From: Nelumbo lutea
Lineage: Eukaryota > Streptophyta > Magnoliopsida > Proteales > Nelumbonaceae
DNA length: 64,000 bases
Direction of reading: 5' to 3'
NCBI GenBank assembly: GCA_022828595.1
Contig: JAKGHH010000008.1
Coordinates: 22,126,378-22,190,377, forward strand
How positions within the stretch are numbered: position 1 is the first letter of the stretch; every line of letters begins with the position of its first letter. Positions 11,207-22,919 of this stretch are shown in pieces. A program made the translations under genes and the position numbers. The notes beneath the pieces were generated by a model. It made no database searches. It had not been told where the DNA came from and saw only the letters and a program-made list of their open reading frames with translations.

Positions 11207-11246
11207 TCTTTGAGATGGAATGGATGACCCCCTTGACTTGGGTCAT

Positions 11247-11945
11247 CCTGGCTGTCTGTCACCTCCATGAAAAAGGGCTCATCAATTCCAAAATCCGGTG
11301 GGACATGGGGTAGGTTCAGCTCAATCAATGTCCGGGGTTTTGGTTTCTCATGAGGTAGTTCTGTGCCGAAAAAGTTCTGACCAGGAATGCCTTTGCAGAT
11401 GCCGTTGCAGCACTTGTCCGGATTGTCTTTAGCAGAAGAGCTAGTAGATGATGCCTTATCCAGAGACATACCCATTTGAGAAACCATGTTTTCACTTCCA
11501 TCAGGTGAGTCTGACTGGCAATGGGGCTCCTCCTGTCCTGGAGCTACAGAGAAATTGTTCAAACTGCGACTACAAGCAGTTAATCTCTCCGCCGTTTTGT
11601 GACAGGAGCTAAATAGTTTGAGTGGCCAGGTTTCACTCTCCGGCTAAATTGGTTCTTCCTCTGATGTTTGTTATTAGACATATGGACAGACAGATCCTTG
11701 TGATTGTTCTCTGGAAAATTCATAGGAACTGGGTTATTCATTAGCTTCTCCTGCACCAAAACACTAAGCACACAATCTGACAAATCAGAGTGCACTCCCT
11801 TGTCAAAGATAACCTTCATTGCGATGGAAGTGTTGGTATTTGCTTGATCATTTGACAACACGTCAGCAGAATCTGGCTCATCTGTTGGCTCCTCAGAGCT
11901 ATCCTCATCTGTTTCTCTTGAAAGACTTATGCTGCTCAGAATGCC
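11247..11945 (-). pseudogene. C-terminal fragment of a probable SANT/Myb-like nuclear protein
   Basis: On the minus strand, open stretches give an acidic segment (TDEDSSEEPTDEPDSAD), then NYLAPVTKRRR, then KPRTLIELNLPHVPPDFG and a short acidic end. This resembles the C-terminal half of plant Duplicated-homeodomain/SANT proteins, which are chromatin-associated; I hold this with moderate confidence only. One stop or frame break interrupts it near 11580. There is no start and no SANT domain. It lies head-on to the FAR fragment that follows, so it looks like one of several captured gene pieces. Confidence 0.45.
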
Positions 11946-12044
11946 AGCCCCTTGCTAGAAAATGGGGCCAAACAGCTTCCCAGAATAGACCATTTGACCG
12001 AGCTTTGCTTAATCTGAAGTCTCCAGTTAGAAATTTGATGATGT

Positions 12045-12616
12045 CTCCAGATGTAATCAACAAGGAATCTGCAATGAACAGATTGAAGGCAGAAGTATGT
12101 TTATTGAAGGATTCTATATTTTAAGTTCAGTTCTAGTATTATTAATTATCGTGGTGTCTCAAATTTTTCTTTACTTCATTAAACATGTTTAGATCTTAAG
12201 AACACAACTTTTCAAGTGCCATCAACAAGCCCGTGGAAAATCGTATGAAGCTTTCATGTTGAGCAAATTAGTTCCTGTTGTGGGAAACGTCTGTGAATCT
12301 AATTCGAATAAAAGCAAAGTTAGCTGAAGACATTGCACAAGAAGTCGATGTAATATTGAACTCAGCTGCTAATACAACCTTTGATGAAAGGTTCGTCTTC
12401 TTTTAATATATATAATTGGCTTGTCTTTTTTTTTATGGCATTCATAAATCAATATTTAGTTATCTAATTCAGTCCTCAAATGGGTTCATAATTTAAAAAC
12501 AAAATATTCAGGTATGATGTTGCTATGGACACAAACACACAAGGACCCTGTCAACTTATGGCCTTGGCAAAGAGATGCAATAACCTTAAGCTCTTTCTGC
12601 ATGTGTCAACTGGTAA
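12045..12616 (+). pseudogene. Fatty acyl-CoA reductase (FAR) fragment with introns
   Basis: Fatty acyl-CoA reductases make primary alcohols for waxes and suberin. Three exon-like blocks on the plus strand match the N-terminal NAD-binding domain: a short piece near 12045-12095, then FMLSKLVPVVGNVCESN (about 12253-12306) and AEDIAQEVDVILNSAANTTF (12322-12385), and after an intron (GTTCGTC... to CAG at 12511) RYDVAMDTNTQG...LFLHVSTG, ending at a GTAAGT donor (12613). A frameshift lies between the CESN block and the next block, and the rest of the gene is absent. The intron positions show that genomic DNA, not mRNA, was copied. Confidence 0.8.
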
Positions 12617-12716
12617 GTAATTAATTAATGTTTAAACAAGCTCAAACCACATTCTGTGAAGTCAGTTGGAAACAATCAGATTGGTGTTTCTTCTGGAACA
12701 GATTATGTTAACAGCG

Positions 12717-13424
12717 AGAGAGAGGGAAGAATATTGGAGAAGCCCTTTTGTGTGGGAGACAGCATAGCAAAAGGAGAGATTGGTTCTAGCTGAGACCCTT
12801 TCAACTTCCTTTCCTCTGTTGGACGTTGGAGCTGAAACAAAATTGGCTTCTGATTGTAGTAAGAAGGCTTGCCAAGATTATACAGTACTGAAGAGAAAGA
12901 TGAAACAAATGGGTTTAAAGAGGTAAGGTGCTGATAAATTCCATTTCTCCTTAATGGATGGCAAAACACTTATGTCTTCACCAAGGCTATGGGTTTGATG
13001 CTGACAATAAATAGCATGAGGGGAGAAGTACCCGTAGTCATCATCCTTCCAAGCATCATTGAGAGCACTTGTAGAGAGGGAAGAATATTGGATAAGCCCT
13101 TTTGTGTGGGAGACAGCATAGAAAAAGCAGAGATTGGTTCTAGCTGAGACCCTTTCAACTTCCTTTCCTCTGTTGGACGTTGGAGCTGAAACAAAGTTGG
13201 CTTCTGATTGTAGTAAGAAGGCTTGCCAAGATTATACAGTACTGAAGAGAAAGATGAAACAAATGGGTTTAAAGAGGTAAGGTGCTGATAAATTCCATTT
13301 CTCCTTAATGGATGGCAAAACACTTGTGTCTTCACCAAGGCTATGGGTTTGATGCTGACAATAAATAGCATGAGGGGAGAAGTACCAGTAGTCATCATCC
13401 TTCCAAGCATCATTGAGAGCACTT
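12717..13424. repeat. 354-bp tandem duplication, two copies
   Basis: 12717-13070 and 13071-13424 are about 97 percent alike by eye, with a 354-base offset. They carry the same reading frames on the minus strand but nothing I recognise. The duplication is confined to the gene-fragment mosaic between the FAR and SDH1 pieces. Confidence 0.85.
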
Positions 13425-13664
13425 GTAGAGAGCCCTTTCCTGGCTGGATTGAAGGACTCAGCAGGTACCAGCATCCTTGTCGTTCTCAAACCCTACCTTT
13501 CTGCGATAAACAAGTATGGAACATGATCCTTGGCTAAGCTGATCAAATTTTTTATTCGATCAATTAATTGAATATAATCCCAGGATGATGGAGCAATTAG
13601 TTTGGAGAAGCAGCATGTGCATCAGTTCTGGTGCCATCTCGCGGGTTTCTTCACAGACCCCAAA

Positions 13665-13823
13665 GGTAATGACACAGATGCAGTAGTTCCTGGATTAATG
13701 GCTGCTGGAGAAGCAGCATGTGCATCAGTTCTGGTGCCAATCGTCTTGGTGCAAATTCACTACTTGATATTGTTGTTTTTGGCCGAGCTTGTGCAAATAG
13801 GGTAGCAGAGCTCCATAAACCAG
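13665..13823 (+). pseudogene. Succinate dehydrogenase flavoprotein subunit (SDH1) exon fragment
   Basis: The plus strand gives [20 protein letters not shown], then, after a frame break, [20 protein letters not shown] and VAELHKP, the FAD-binding core of mitochondrial complex II subunit 1. The break falls after GCATCAGTT, where the family has His-Gly, so bases are missing. The block ends at CATAAACCAG followed by GTTAGC, an apparent splice donor. A 30-base stretch, beginning GGAGAAGCAGCATGTGCATC and running on from there, is also found at 13604, just before the fragment, as a partial direct repeat. A second SDH1 exon is preserved only in the sister copy at 30229-30258. Confidence 0.85.
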
Positions 13824-13836
13824 GTTAGCTTTCATC

Positions 13837-15124
13837 ATCTCATATGAAGTGGAAGACAGGCAAGAGCCAATACAGAAGATCTTTTCCCTGCATTAAAACA
13901 TATAACATGATCACTTGTGTTTATTAGGATTTGTTGTTAAGACTTTAAGAGTTGGATGACTATAAAACAAATCCTTGTCTGGGGCTTCTCATATCTTCCC
14001 CCGAACCAGATTCTGTAAGATTTGGAGCACTTTCCTTTGATTTGAATTTTGTTGTTTTGACATGGTATGTTGATATGTGGTACTATATTTGCAATCTTGT
14101 TGTCATCAGAGACAACTTGGTGTGGTTGATGTCTTAGTCTTAGAAAGTTTAGAACCCAAGTTCCAAACTTAACCACACACTTTGTACTGGAGCCCTGAAA
14201 AAGTTTTAAACTAAAACGGGGAGGGTTCCTGACTTCCTGGTGGAGAGGAATGAAAGATTAAAAGTGGTGGTGGGCGGTGGCGGTGGAGAGCAGTTGGGGA
14301 TCACAAGAGGTTAATGGCATTGATCAGGATCACAGGTTAATTCCATTTTGTGAGAAGCCACTTAAAAAGTAGCTGAGAAATCTATTTAATGTGAGGATAA
14401 TAAGATGATTCCTATTACTTATGTTTGCTTAATATAAACATCCTTTCATTATATATTACCATAAGGGTTAATAGAATGCCATCATATTATTTTTGGAAAT
14501 TTTCATAAATCCAAAAATACACTGATATTACCATTTTAGAGTTTTGCAAGATCAAAATGCCTTTATGCTATTTGGGTCCATAAATAGGATGATCATGTTT
14601 GGAGAAAATGTAGAAAGTCCAAAAAGTCTATAAAAGGAGTAGAGATCAATTTTTACAAGAAAAATAAAGGAAGAAAGAAATAGTGGGAAGCTAAGTTTAA
14701 TGATCAATTATTATTAATAAAATACTGTTTTTTTTTTCTGTTTGAACCAAAAATACAATTTTAGTTTTTATGAAAACAAATTGGTCTTCTGAGTTTCAAC
14801 CTTATTCTTGTTTGAAGACAGGCTACTGTTGAAAATGGGGATCTAGATGTGATAATTGGAATTTGTAGAATCTATATATTTGGGCATTGGTATTTTTCAA
14901 AACTTAAATTTGATAGAAGGATCTTTTAATTTTGTCATTTATGGGAAGGATTTTCTTGTCATTATACATTTCTACTTTGGACCAGTGACACATATATTCT
15001 TATCTTATATCAATGGACTAGATATTGGCTTAATCCAATCCAATCCAATATAATTTTGTTATGGATGGACTAGGTCCAATCCAATCTAATAAATATTTTG
15101 GACCAGATTGGTCCAATCCAATAA
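13837..15124. repeat. Dispersed 1.29-kb block, copy 1 (sister at 30471-31758)
   Basis: The block matches 30471-31758 at a constant 16634-base offset with scattered substitutions, a few percent by eye. It contains no recognisable coding sequence and is probably intron or flank carried with the SDH1 piece. The upstream 13811-13840 also matches 30188-30217, but the sister has 253 extra bases between the two parts. Confidence 0.9.
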
Positions 15125-15294
15125 AACGTGAACTGTAAGCATATTTATCATCTTCGAATAACATGGCGGATTTTCCGGTTTTAGACGGGAAGATTTCACC
15201 TCATCGTGGTGGGCTTATCTCATGGATCTTTTTGTGACTGCAATTTTTTTTAATGCTCACTGAGCTAATAATTCAATTTTGTTATTCTCTCCAG

Positions 15295-15483
15295 GAAAAC
15301 ACGCCGATATGGATGAAGGCATCAGACCTGGGCATAGCAGGCTACAATTCCTATGGGATCTCAAATTATGACATAATGCAGTACAATGAGGACATGAAGA
15401 AATTCAGAAAGATGCCATTAGGTAGCCAGGAGTACATTAGACCTTCTGTCCCTCATAAGAATATATGGATCTTGAGTTTATAA
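15295..15483 (+). pseudogene. Unidentified exon-like open stretch
   Basis: After a good splice acceptor (TTCTCTCCAG, ending 15294) an open frame of 62 codons includes ASDLGIAGYNSYGISNYDIM and ends in TAA. A second open frame continues at 15465-15695. The composition looks coding, but I do not recognise the family. It may be another captured gene piece. Confidence 0.35.
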
Positions 15484-15809
15484 GAAGAGAGAAAATGCAA
15501 AGAAAAGTTTCACTTGCAGATCAAATCCGGGCTGCAAAAATCAAAAGAGTGGAATGTGTAGCAGTCACAAACTCTTTGGTTCAAACCCTACTAAATTCTT
15601 GTACAAACCAAGAAATTATTAAATTGAAAGTAAGATGTATTTGTGATTCAAATAGTTTGAATGGAGAATGGTTTTTTAAATTTTCTTGTAATTGATGTTT
15701 TTTCATCTTTTGTATTTTATTTCGGTTTAAATGAATATATATAGAAAATAAGTAATTTGAAGAAAATTAAATATAAAATAGGTTATTTGGAAAAAAAAAG
15801 TATACTTTT

Positions 15810-16209
15810 AGGGCAGCCGCGACTGTCGCCAATGAAGTCCATGGCTGCTGCTAAAATGCACGCTGCAAACATATAGCGAAAGTCGAACTTGGTTTTTAGC
15901 AGCAGTTGCAACTGCCAACTGCCTGCCAACTGCCGCTAAAAACAATATTTAGTGGTAATCGGATGTAAAAACAACTTTAGCGGCAGTCGGATGAGCATTA
16001 GCGGCAGTCGTGACTGCCACTGAAAACAACCTTTACTGCAGCTTAATATTTATACCGGCAGCCGCAAAAACTGCCGCTAGAACATCTAGCGACATTTCTT
16101 TTCGCGGCAGTTTGCTGACTGCCGGTAAAGACTATAGCGGCAGTTTTGATGACCTTTAGCGACAGTTTTGATGACCTTTAGCGACAATTTTGTCATTTTT
16201 CTTGTAGTG
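15810..16209. mobile_element. CACTA transposon right terminus with GCGGCAGT subterminal repeats
   Basis: The segment ends TTTTTCTTGTAGTG (16196-16209), the reverse complement of the CACTACAAGAAAAA terminus of plant CACTA elements. About 400 bases before it are packed with GCGGCAGT, its complement ACTGCCGC, and diverged forms, as expected of transposase-binding subterminal repeats. The left terminus is not seen upstream, so the element is truncated or its left end has been overwritten. Confidence 0.75.
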
Positions 16210-16659
16210 TGTCTGTATGGTTGATATAAAATATTTTGAGCTACTATTGATATTCCATTTAATTGCTTAGAATTCAGCCCATGTAAATTTTAGTTACTAT
16301 TCTATTTTTATAGTTAAAATACTTGAATATAATTCTAATATTTATATGTTTTGATTTGCAGGTTCAACTAATATGTTAAGTGGATTTGCATTGGAAGATA
16401 TGCTGCATTATTATAGAATTTGATTATTTTTTTTTAAGTTCTTGTACTATTTATATTTCAATTGGATATTGTATTTTCAACAATGTCTTTTGGATACTTT
16501 AATATATAATCTTTGAATTAATAGATTTCATTTTAAAATGATTTTTATCAAATGTTTTTTTTTTTTTTGTATTAAACAGGTATGAAAATGCTAAATCAAT
16601 AAACAATTCAGGTATCACAAAAATGCTGCAATTAAGCGGGTATATGAATTTTTTTAGAA

Positions 16660-17170
16660 AAAAAATAGTTATATGTCGGCGGTCATGTCCGCTGGCTAAG
16701 CAATCAACATGACCAAAAAATGTTAGAATTAACTTGGTATAAATAAATATGAAATAAGAAACATCTATGCCAACGGTCATGAAACTGCCGATTTAGCCAC
16801 AAATAACACCTAAAAGGTGGCGGTCATTTAACACCTAAGCCGGCAGTTCAGACCGCCACCTTAGAATACGAGGGAGTTTGACAGAAATCTAAGGCAGCGG
16901 TCTTTTAGTATCTAAGCCGACGGTCAAAATCGCTGCCTGATTAATGCTAAGCTGGTGGCTTGGTGTGACTTTTGCTTCAGAGCAATTTAAACCGTCTTCA
17001 ACTGACCATCTATGGCGGCGGTCTTTTGCATCTAAGCTGTCGGTCCTAATCTAGGGTGGCAGCTGATAAGAGGGCAGACGCTTGACTGCTGCCTTATGTC
17101 TAAGGCAGTGGTCTAAAGGCCTAAGCTGACGGTCCTATGATCGTAGACTTTGACCGTTTTTCTTGTAATG
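16660..17170. mobile_element. Second CACTA-type right terminus with GGCGGTC subterminal repeats
   Basis: Ends TTTTTCTTGTAATG (17157-17170), one base off the usual TAGTG end. The preceding 500 bases repeat GGCGGTC, GACCGCC and forms such as CTAAGCCGGCAG. The motif differs from the element ending at 16209 but is like the left terminus at 24515. No left end is seen here. Confidence 0.6.
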
Positions 17171-17481
17171 GTTATCGTAAACTTTGAGGTGGTTTAATCA
17201 CTGGCCATTATTCCAAGTACAATTCTCCTAAAACCTGGAATTTAATAAAAAACTGTTGCTTGGTAAAAAAACCTCTAATCCTTTGGTTGATCCGTTGACT
17301 TATTAAATCCGGTGCCCAGGTCATAGGTTGTATGTTAAATATATATGTAAATTTTTAGAGGCCATAACATTGTGCTTCGATATCCAATTGGGATGATTCT
17401 ATTTTTGATTTTAGGTAAATTTTAGAAATCTATTCACCCCGAAGGAGACAAAGACAAAGGTGCCTTGCCCCACTATTTTCA

Positions 17482-17502
17482 CAAAAAAAAAAAAAAAAAA
17501 AA
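17482..17502. repeat. Poly(A) run
   Basis: A run of about 21 A between AT-rich noncoding sequence and the gag fragment. No element boundary can be assigned to it. Confidence 0.6.
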
Positions 17503-17602
17503 AACTTTTTCGCCTCAATTTATAATTTTTTATGTTTTTTATAGATAAAAGATAAAAGTGAATAAAAAACAAATTAAATATAAAATAAAAATAGATTATA
17601 AA

Positions 17603-18882
17603 TTATTTATTGACAAAAAGGTCGCCCCAATCGATAAAAGCAATAGATAAAAGGAGCATCTCTACGAAATGCGTCCAGCATTTGATTGTCCCTCGTGCGA
17701 GGTTCCTGTACCATGTGTTTGCTACTCCTTTGAATGTTGTGGAGAAGGCCACGCACATGGAGGACTCGTCAGCCCCAGCTAGGTGCTTTTGGGACTGGAA
17801 GGAGTCCACATGATCGTTTGGATCAAAAGACCCATCGTATTTGTCCAACGGAGGCATTTTGAAGTCCTTCGGCATCGGGGTCGCTAGGAGCTCGGAGGAC
17901 AGAGGGGATGACCCGGAGAGGAGAGGAGCGGTCTTTGTGGCTACTGAGCTCGCCTCCTCTTTACCTTTTACCTTCTCTGGTTGGCTGGGCCCGGCGAGCT
18001 GGCTAAGAATTGTAGTTCGGCGAGCCTTGCGACGCCTTCGTTGCTGCTTATTGATCGGCTCTGCATTGGTGCTACTGACCTCTATGTGTTCGAGTACCGT
18101 TCTGGCGCGGAGTGGCTCTGGTTGCTGTGGCTGACTGCCTTGGATGGAATGGCCTAGCCTTGAGTCTGCAGCTAGAACCCGGAACCGGTTCCCTACAAGC
18201 GAACCTTCATGATGCGAGGGCCGGGGTAAAATGGCTTTGTTGGGCTGAGTATCTTCTGACCTGTTTGCCATGTTGCCCTGTGAAGCGGGCGGGGTGACTT
18301 GTCTGTCCCTCCTGCCGCGGGACGAAACCTGACTCCTAAGAAGAAGTGGAACTTGGGAGGTCTCACCTCAACGAGGAGAGCGAGTGTTCTGCCGACTAGA
18401 TTGATTCTGTACCTCTAGGTGCCGGGGTGGAACTGGTTGCTGATTTTGTTGCAGAGGAGGGAATTGCTGCTGTTACTATTGCTGGTAGAAATGATGGAGG
18501 ACTTGTTGTTGATAGTGTTGATACTGCTGGACCTATTGCATTTGGACCTGAATGGCCCAAACATAGTGTACCAGGTCGTCAAGCTGGGCTTGCCCGACTC
18601 CAGGGGGAACCACAGACGTTTCAGCGAAGGTCGCGCCTACTACTGGGGGGAGTGGCGCATTCACCTGTGTAGTCGCTTGAGGCATGGTCAGCGTTGGGAC
18701 CCCAGCCGCAGTAAGCGGTATGGCGAACTGACCGATGCAGACAGGCGGGAACTGAGGCTGCCCCACGGAGACGTTCACTTTGTTTGTTTTGTCCAGTGTT
18801 GCTGGATGATTCCATGGATTTGATTCTGTGATTAATGGTGGAAAAAGGCTTTTTTGCAGCGATTCCCACGGACGGCGCCAAA
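17603..18882 (-). pseudogene. Tat Gypsy PBS and gag, truncated
   Basis: On the minus strand, a primer-binding site (TTTGGCGCCGTCCGTGGGAA, 18882-18863) is followed by gag. The N-terminal part includes FPPVCIGQFAIPLTAAGVP (about 18750), the middle is Gln-rich and the core has KDFKMPPLDKYDGSFDPNDH and TFKGVANTWYRN. Stops lie in the Gln-rich part (near 18474) and at 18367. Gag breaks off near 17670 after the start of the conserved core and no pol follows. It belongs to the same family as 10378-11206 and is a cousin of the element at 38607-48974. Confidence 0.85.
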
Positions 18883-19260
18883 TGATGTAGCGCGATCTAC
18901 CTGCTCCCTATTGGAAGTAATCTGGCTTCCAGGTGGACGACGAACAAAGTTGATTTGCAAAAGGATCAGAGAACCCGGGGTTGCTAGCCCGGCGAGGTTG
19001 CTCCGATGCTAAAGTCAGTAGACTGTTGCGAGCTTAGAAAGCTTTAGAGTGTAGAAAGCTTGAGAGCAGAATAATCACGCGTACCTTGAACCTCCAGGGG
19101 TGGAGCCTTTATATAGTCGAGTCCTCGCGGGTTTCGCGGATCAGTTCCGGGATCTTCGTCATGATAGGACCCGTTTCCGCGTTAGTTGGAAGATAACGCT
19201 GCCAACCGATAAGGTTCATCACTTCCGCCCGAATTGGCGATGGTTTTGTAAAATTGGTGA
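18883..19260 (-). repeat. Partial 5' LTR of the Tat element
   Basis: The LTR abuts the PBS with a CATCA end on the minus strand. A TATA box (TATATAAAGG on the minus strand, about 19115-19106) precedes GCTCC, as in the LTRs at 38607 and 48101. The outer end is not clear; a GA microsatellite begins at 19258. Confidence 0.65.
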
Positions 19261-20202
19261 GAGAGAGAGAGAGACAACCGAGAAGATTAAGGTTTAGTAA
19301 TTTCTATATTCCATTAAATACTAGATTAGAATTTGGTAAGATCTAAGGCTGTAGGATTAAAATCTTTAATTTCCTACAAATCTCTATTTAATATATAAAA
19401 CATCAATTATCAAATATGTTTAAATAACATATATACATAACGATATATATATATATATATATTATTTATAAATATTCAGGCCGGGCCTAAATAATTAAGC
19501 CCAAACCCAACCCTAAATTTTGTGGGCCTGATGCGGGCTGGGCCTTAACAAAAAACCTAGGCCCAAAACCAAATTTTCTGGGCTGGGCTGGACTGGACTG
19601 AAATAATCACCCCTAGTTGTAGCTAGTATATTGTTTACGAGATTTACTTAAAAAAAAAAAGAGGAAATAGTAGAAGAGCTAGGATGGTAATGTTTACCCT
19701 AAAAATGGATTTCCATATACCTGCCTTGATAGGGTGTTTTTTTTTTTTTCTTTTGCTTGAAAGACAGATATAGATTTTGGGGAGGAGGCGAGTTTTGGGA
19801 TTCTACAACCTGTACAGGTATCAGTATATAAGGTATGGTATTAGGCTAAATCCAATGCTTTCCACCCACATATTGTTGGAAAGCAATATGAACTTTATGT
19901 ATTAGATATTGGTTTTAATAATAATTTGAATTTTATGTAAGGATAATTGATAATTTAGGTATTTTTTTCATGTCTTAATCAAATAATTGGAAATTTTACT
20001 GTTTATTTATGTTATTTGACTTATTTATTGCTTATATATAACAAGGAATAATTGGAAATTAGATGTGGGTTCTAAATCCAACCTGCCCCACTCTTGAATG
20101 CGGGGATGTTAGGTTCAGGGAGGATTTTGCATTTATATATCTGTATAGAGGGTTTGGATTCTTAAAAATCCAACCCGCTACAAGTTTTGGGGCAGATACA
20201 GG

Positions 20203-20853
20203 TTGGAAGGTTTAGGGATGTGGGTAAGATCTAGAATTTATGAAACCCTCCCAAACCTACCCATTTCAACTTGTGGCCATGAAAAAATATTGGAACTTGG
20301 GAGACAAATGCATGCTGAATTTGTCGGCGAGCACGTCTCGCAGGTCGCTAGGTCAGCGCCTGTGCCAGGCCGCCAGTTCGCGCCTGGGCCAGGCCGCCAA
20401 GTGGGACACCATCAACTTGGCTAACGCAAGATGTTGCCTAAGTGGTTTCGGGTGTCACCTACTTGTTCCGGGGTGCCATGTGTCACAATATCATTGGAGG
20501 TCCAAATCCGGCCTCATCAATATATCCCTTAAACATTATTCATGTGTTGTGGATATGTTGGGCAAGACAGGGCGGCTTGATGAGGTAGAGGAGTTTGTGT
20601 GTCAGGTGTCAACAAAGCCATGGTTATCTGCATTGCAGAGCTTACTTGGGGCTTGTAGTATTCATGGGAATGTCGAAATGGGTAAAAGGGCTAGTGAGAA
20701 GGGGGATGGTTTCTTCTCAGGTGGGGGCAATGGTTTCTTCTCCCCACGGCGACAACAGTTTCTTCTCAGGCAGCGGCAACAATTTCTTCTAACCGCGGCA
20801 GCAATAGTTTCTTCTCCCCACGATTGCCCAAATCGAATAGAACCCAACTTTTA
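20203..20853 (+). pseudogene. PPR-protein fragments, second copy
   Basis: This is the same relic as at 660-1310, with one visible substitution (GTG to GCG type change, Val to Ala in one frame, at 20355). It is not a functional gene. Confidence 0.7.
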
Positions 20854-21583
20854 ATCATGGTTATTTTGGTCTTTTTAAAATTTATGATTTAAACAATTTA
20901 AAAAAATATATGGGAATTTCAGTAACTTGACAATAATCTGTAATGTGAGTTGATGGAAATGGACCTAAAGTATAGGATATTCATCTGTAATTTATCCTGC
21001 TTTTGTAATAATACGGCATCGATTCTGTAAGATGCCTAATTGGACCGGTCCAAACATTAAAATTAATAATCCAAATGTTAGCCTGACGTTATTATTGAAA
21101 ATAGGTTATTAAACTTTTAAAATTAATAATCCAAATGAGGATAAATCTGAGGTAGTTACTGAAAATAAATTATTCAATTTTTAAAATAAAGAAAAAAAAG
21201 AAAAGGAAAAATCTCCCTAATGGGGACAAATCTGAGGTAGTTATCAGGATTTTTATAACACATCTTACATCTTATAAATTAATACCTAATTAATCCATTC
21301 GATTATGGAAACCTCTCAATAACATGCATTAATTAAATTTTGCCAACAACCACAAAACGTAAAATACAACATAACAATGGTTAATGAATGCCAACAACCT
21401 CTCAATAACGTTATTTTGCCAATTAATCCTACACTTGCATGTGACTTAATGGAAGTTTGAATTAAAATACAACATAACAATTATTAATGAATGCCCCTAC
21501 GGTCTTATATCTTTTCCATTTGGTAATTAAGGAAGTAAGGAACATTAATTAACAGGCCTAAGGAATGGAATTGACTTTTTTGT

Positions 21584-21593
21584 CTATAAATAT
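21584..21593 (+). promoter_or_regulatory. TATA box of chitinase-like gene A2
   Basis: CTATAAATAT at the same distance from the ATG as in A1. Flanking bases are identical in the two copies. Confidence 0.6.
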
Positions 21594-21697
21594 GCTCATT
21601 CTGAAAGGCATTCTATCCAGATAAACTATCCTTTCCAGGCTTCCAAAAAAAAAAGGGGACCTCTTTTGTGTTCGTTCTCCTCCTTCAGCTTCATTCC

Positions 21698-22919
21698 ATG
21701 GCAGTGGTTAAGGCCGGCTACTGGCTCCCAGACAGTGGAATCCCAGTGTCTGACATTGACGCATCTTTCTTTACACATTTCTTCTATGCATTCGTAGACT
21801 TAGACCCTCAGAACCAGGTTACAATCCCTCCCCAAGACCAAATCTCTTTGTCCACCTTCAAGACCACACTGCAACGAAGCAACCCGAGTATTAAAACCCT
21901 TCTCTCCATTGGTGGAGAAAACACCCCAGCTGACTATTTTTCTTCCATGGCAAGTGATGCCACTTCTCGGAAGAAATTCATTGATTCTTCCATAGAAATT
22001 GCTCTAAAACATTCATTCGATGGGCTCAACCTTGACTGGAATTTCCTCGATACCGAAACTGATGATATGACTAACCTGGGTCTACTTTTGAAGGAGTGGA
22101 GAGCTAACGTGAAAGCCAAGGCAACTTCCGTTAGCCAACCGGCGGAATTGCTCTTAACGGCATCTGTTTATCACTCCCCAGAACGTCTTGCAGGCCGTGC
22201 AAGAATAACTTATCCAGTTGATTCAATGAAGGAGAATCTGGACTGGGTCAACGTTAAGGCTTATGACTATTACATGCCGTATTCGTTTCAGGTTACTAGT
22301 TCTCATGCCCCTCTATACGAGCGGCATGGCCGACTCTGCACGAGTTCCTGCATCCAATCCTGGATTAGGGCCGGGTTGGCTCGTGATAAGATAGTTATGG
22401 GTTTGAATTTCTATGGCTTCGCATTTAAGCTCGCTGACCCTGCAAAAAATGGTCTGGGTGCACCAGCAATTGGCCCCTTTACCGCTGACGGTAAAATGTC
22501 TTACAAAGAAATCGATGCCTTCATTCAGAAAAACGAAGCAGCAATATTATACAAAGCAGACATGGGGACTAATTACTGTCATTCTGGATCAACTTGGATT
22601 TGCTATGATGATGTAAAGGCAATTAAAACCAAGGTTAAATATGCTAGTAGGGAGGGACTACGTGGATTTTTCGCCTGGAACGTCACTGATGACGACGAGT
22701 GGATCCTTTCGGGAGTTGGTACGTATTATAAGTCCCACCGGTCCAAATTCTTCATTTCTTTACTTTAATATGCATCAGAAATTAAAGTAGAGACAAATTA
22801 AATTAGATGACTACTTGCTCAAATCCTAGTAATTACTTACATGCAGCAGTAGTGATTATATTATTAATTGTTTAATGTTGCTTTAATTTGCTTTTGCAGC
22901 CTCAGTAATGTGGAAATGA
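21698..22919 (+). CDS. GH18 class V chitinase-like protein A2, catalytic Glu replaced
   Basis: Identical in predicted protein to A1. Exon 1 is 21698-22718, the intron 22719-22899 and exon 2 22900-22919, with the last codons joined in phase and a TGA stop. The catalytic signature again carries Asn in place of the acid-base Glu, and the product again starts at the first barrel strand without a signal peptide. Promoter, intron and 3' flank are also the same as in A1, so both should be expressed alike if either is. Only reads mapping uniquely to the outer flanks could separate the two genes. Confidence 0.85.

Noticed and set aside
11225..11249. Small hairpin GATGACCC...GGGTCATC followed by CTGG, like a Helitron 3' end
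   Set aside because: Helitron hairpins lie about 10 bases before CTRR, there is no AT target and no 5' TC end was found; probably chance.
12703..13489. Repeated minus-strand open frames as a possible gene
   Set aside because: They mirror the 354-bp tandem repeat and show no known domain; treated as repeat only.
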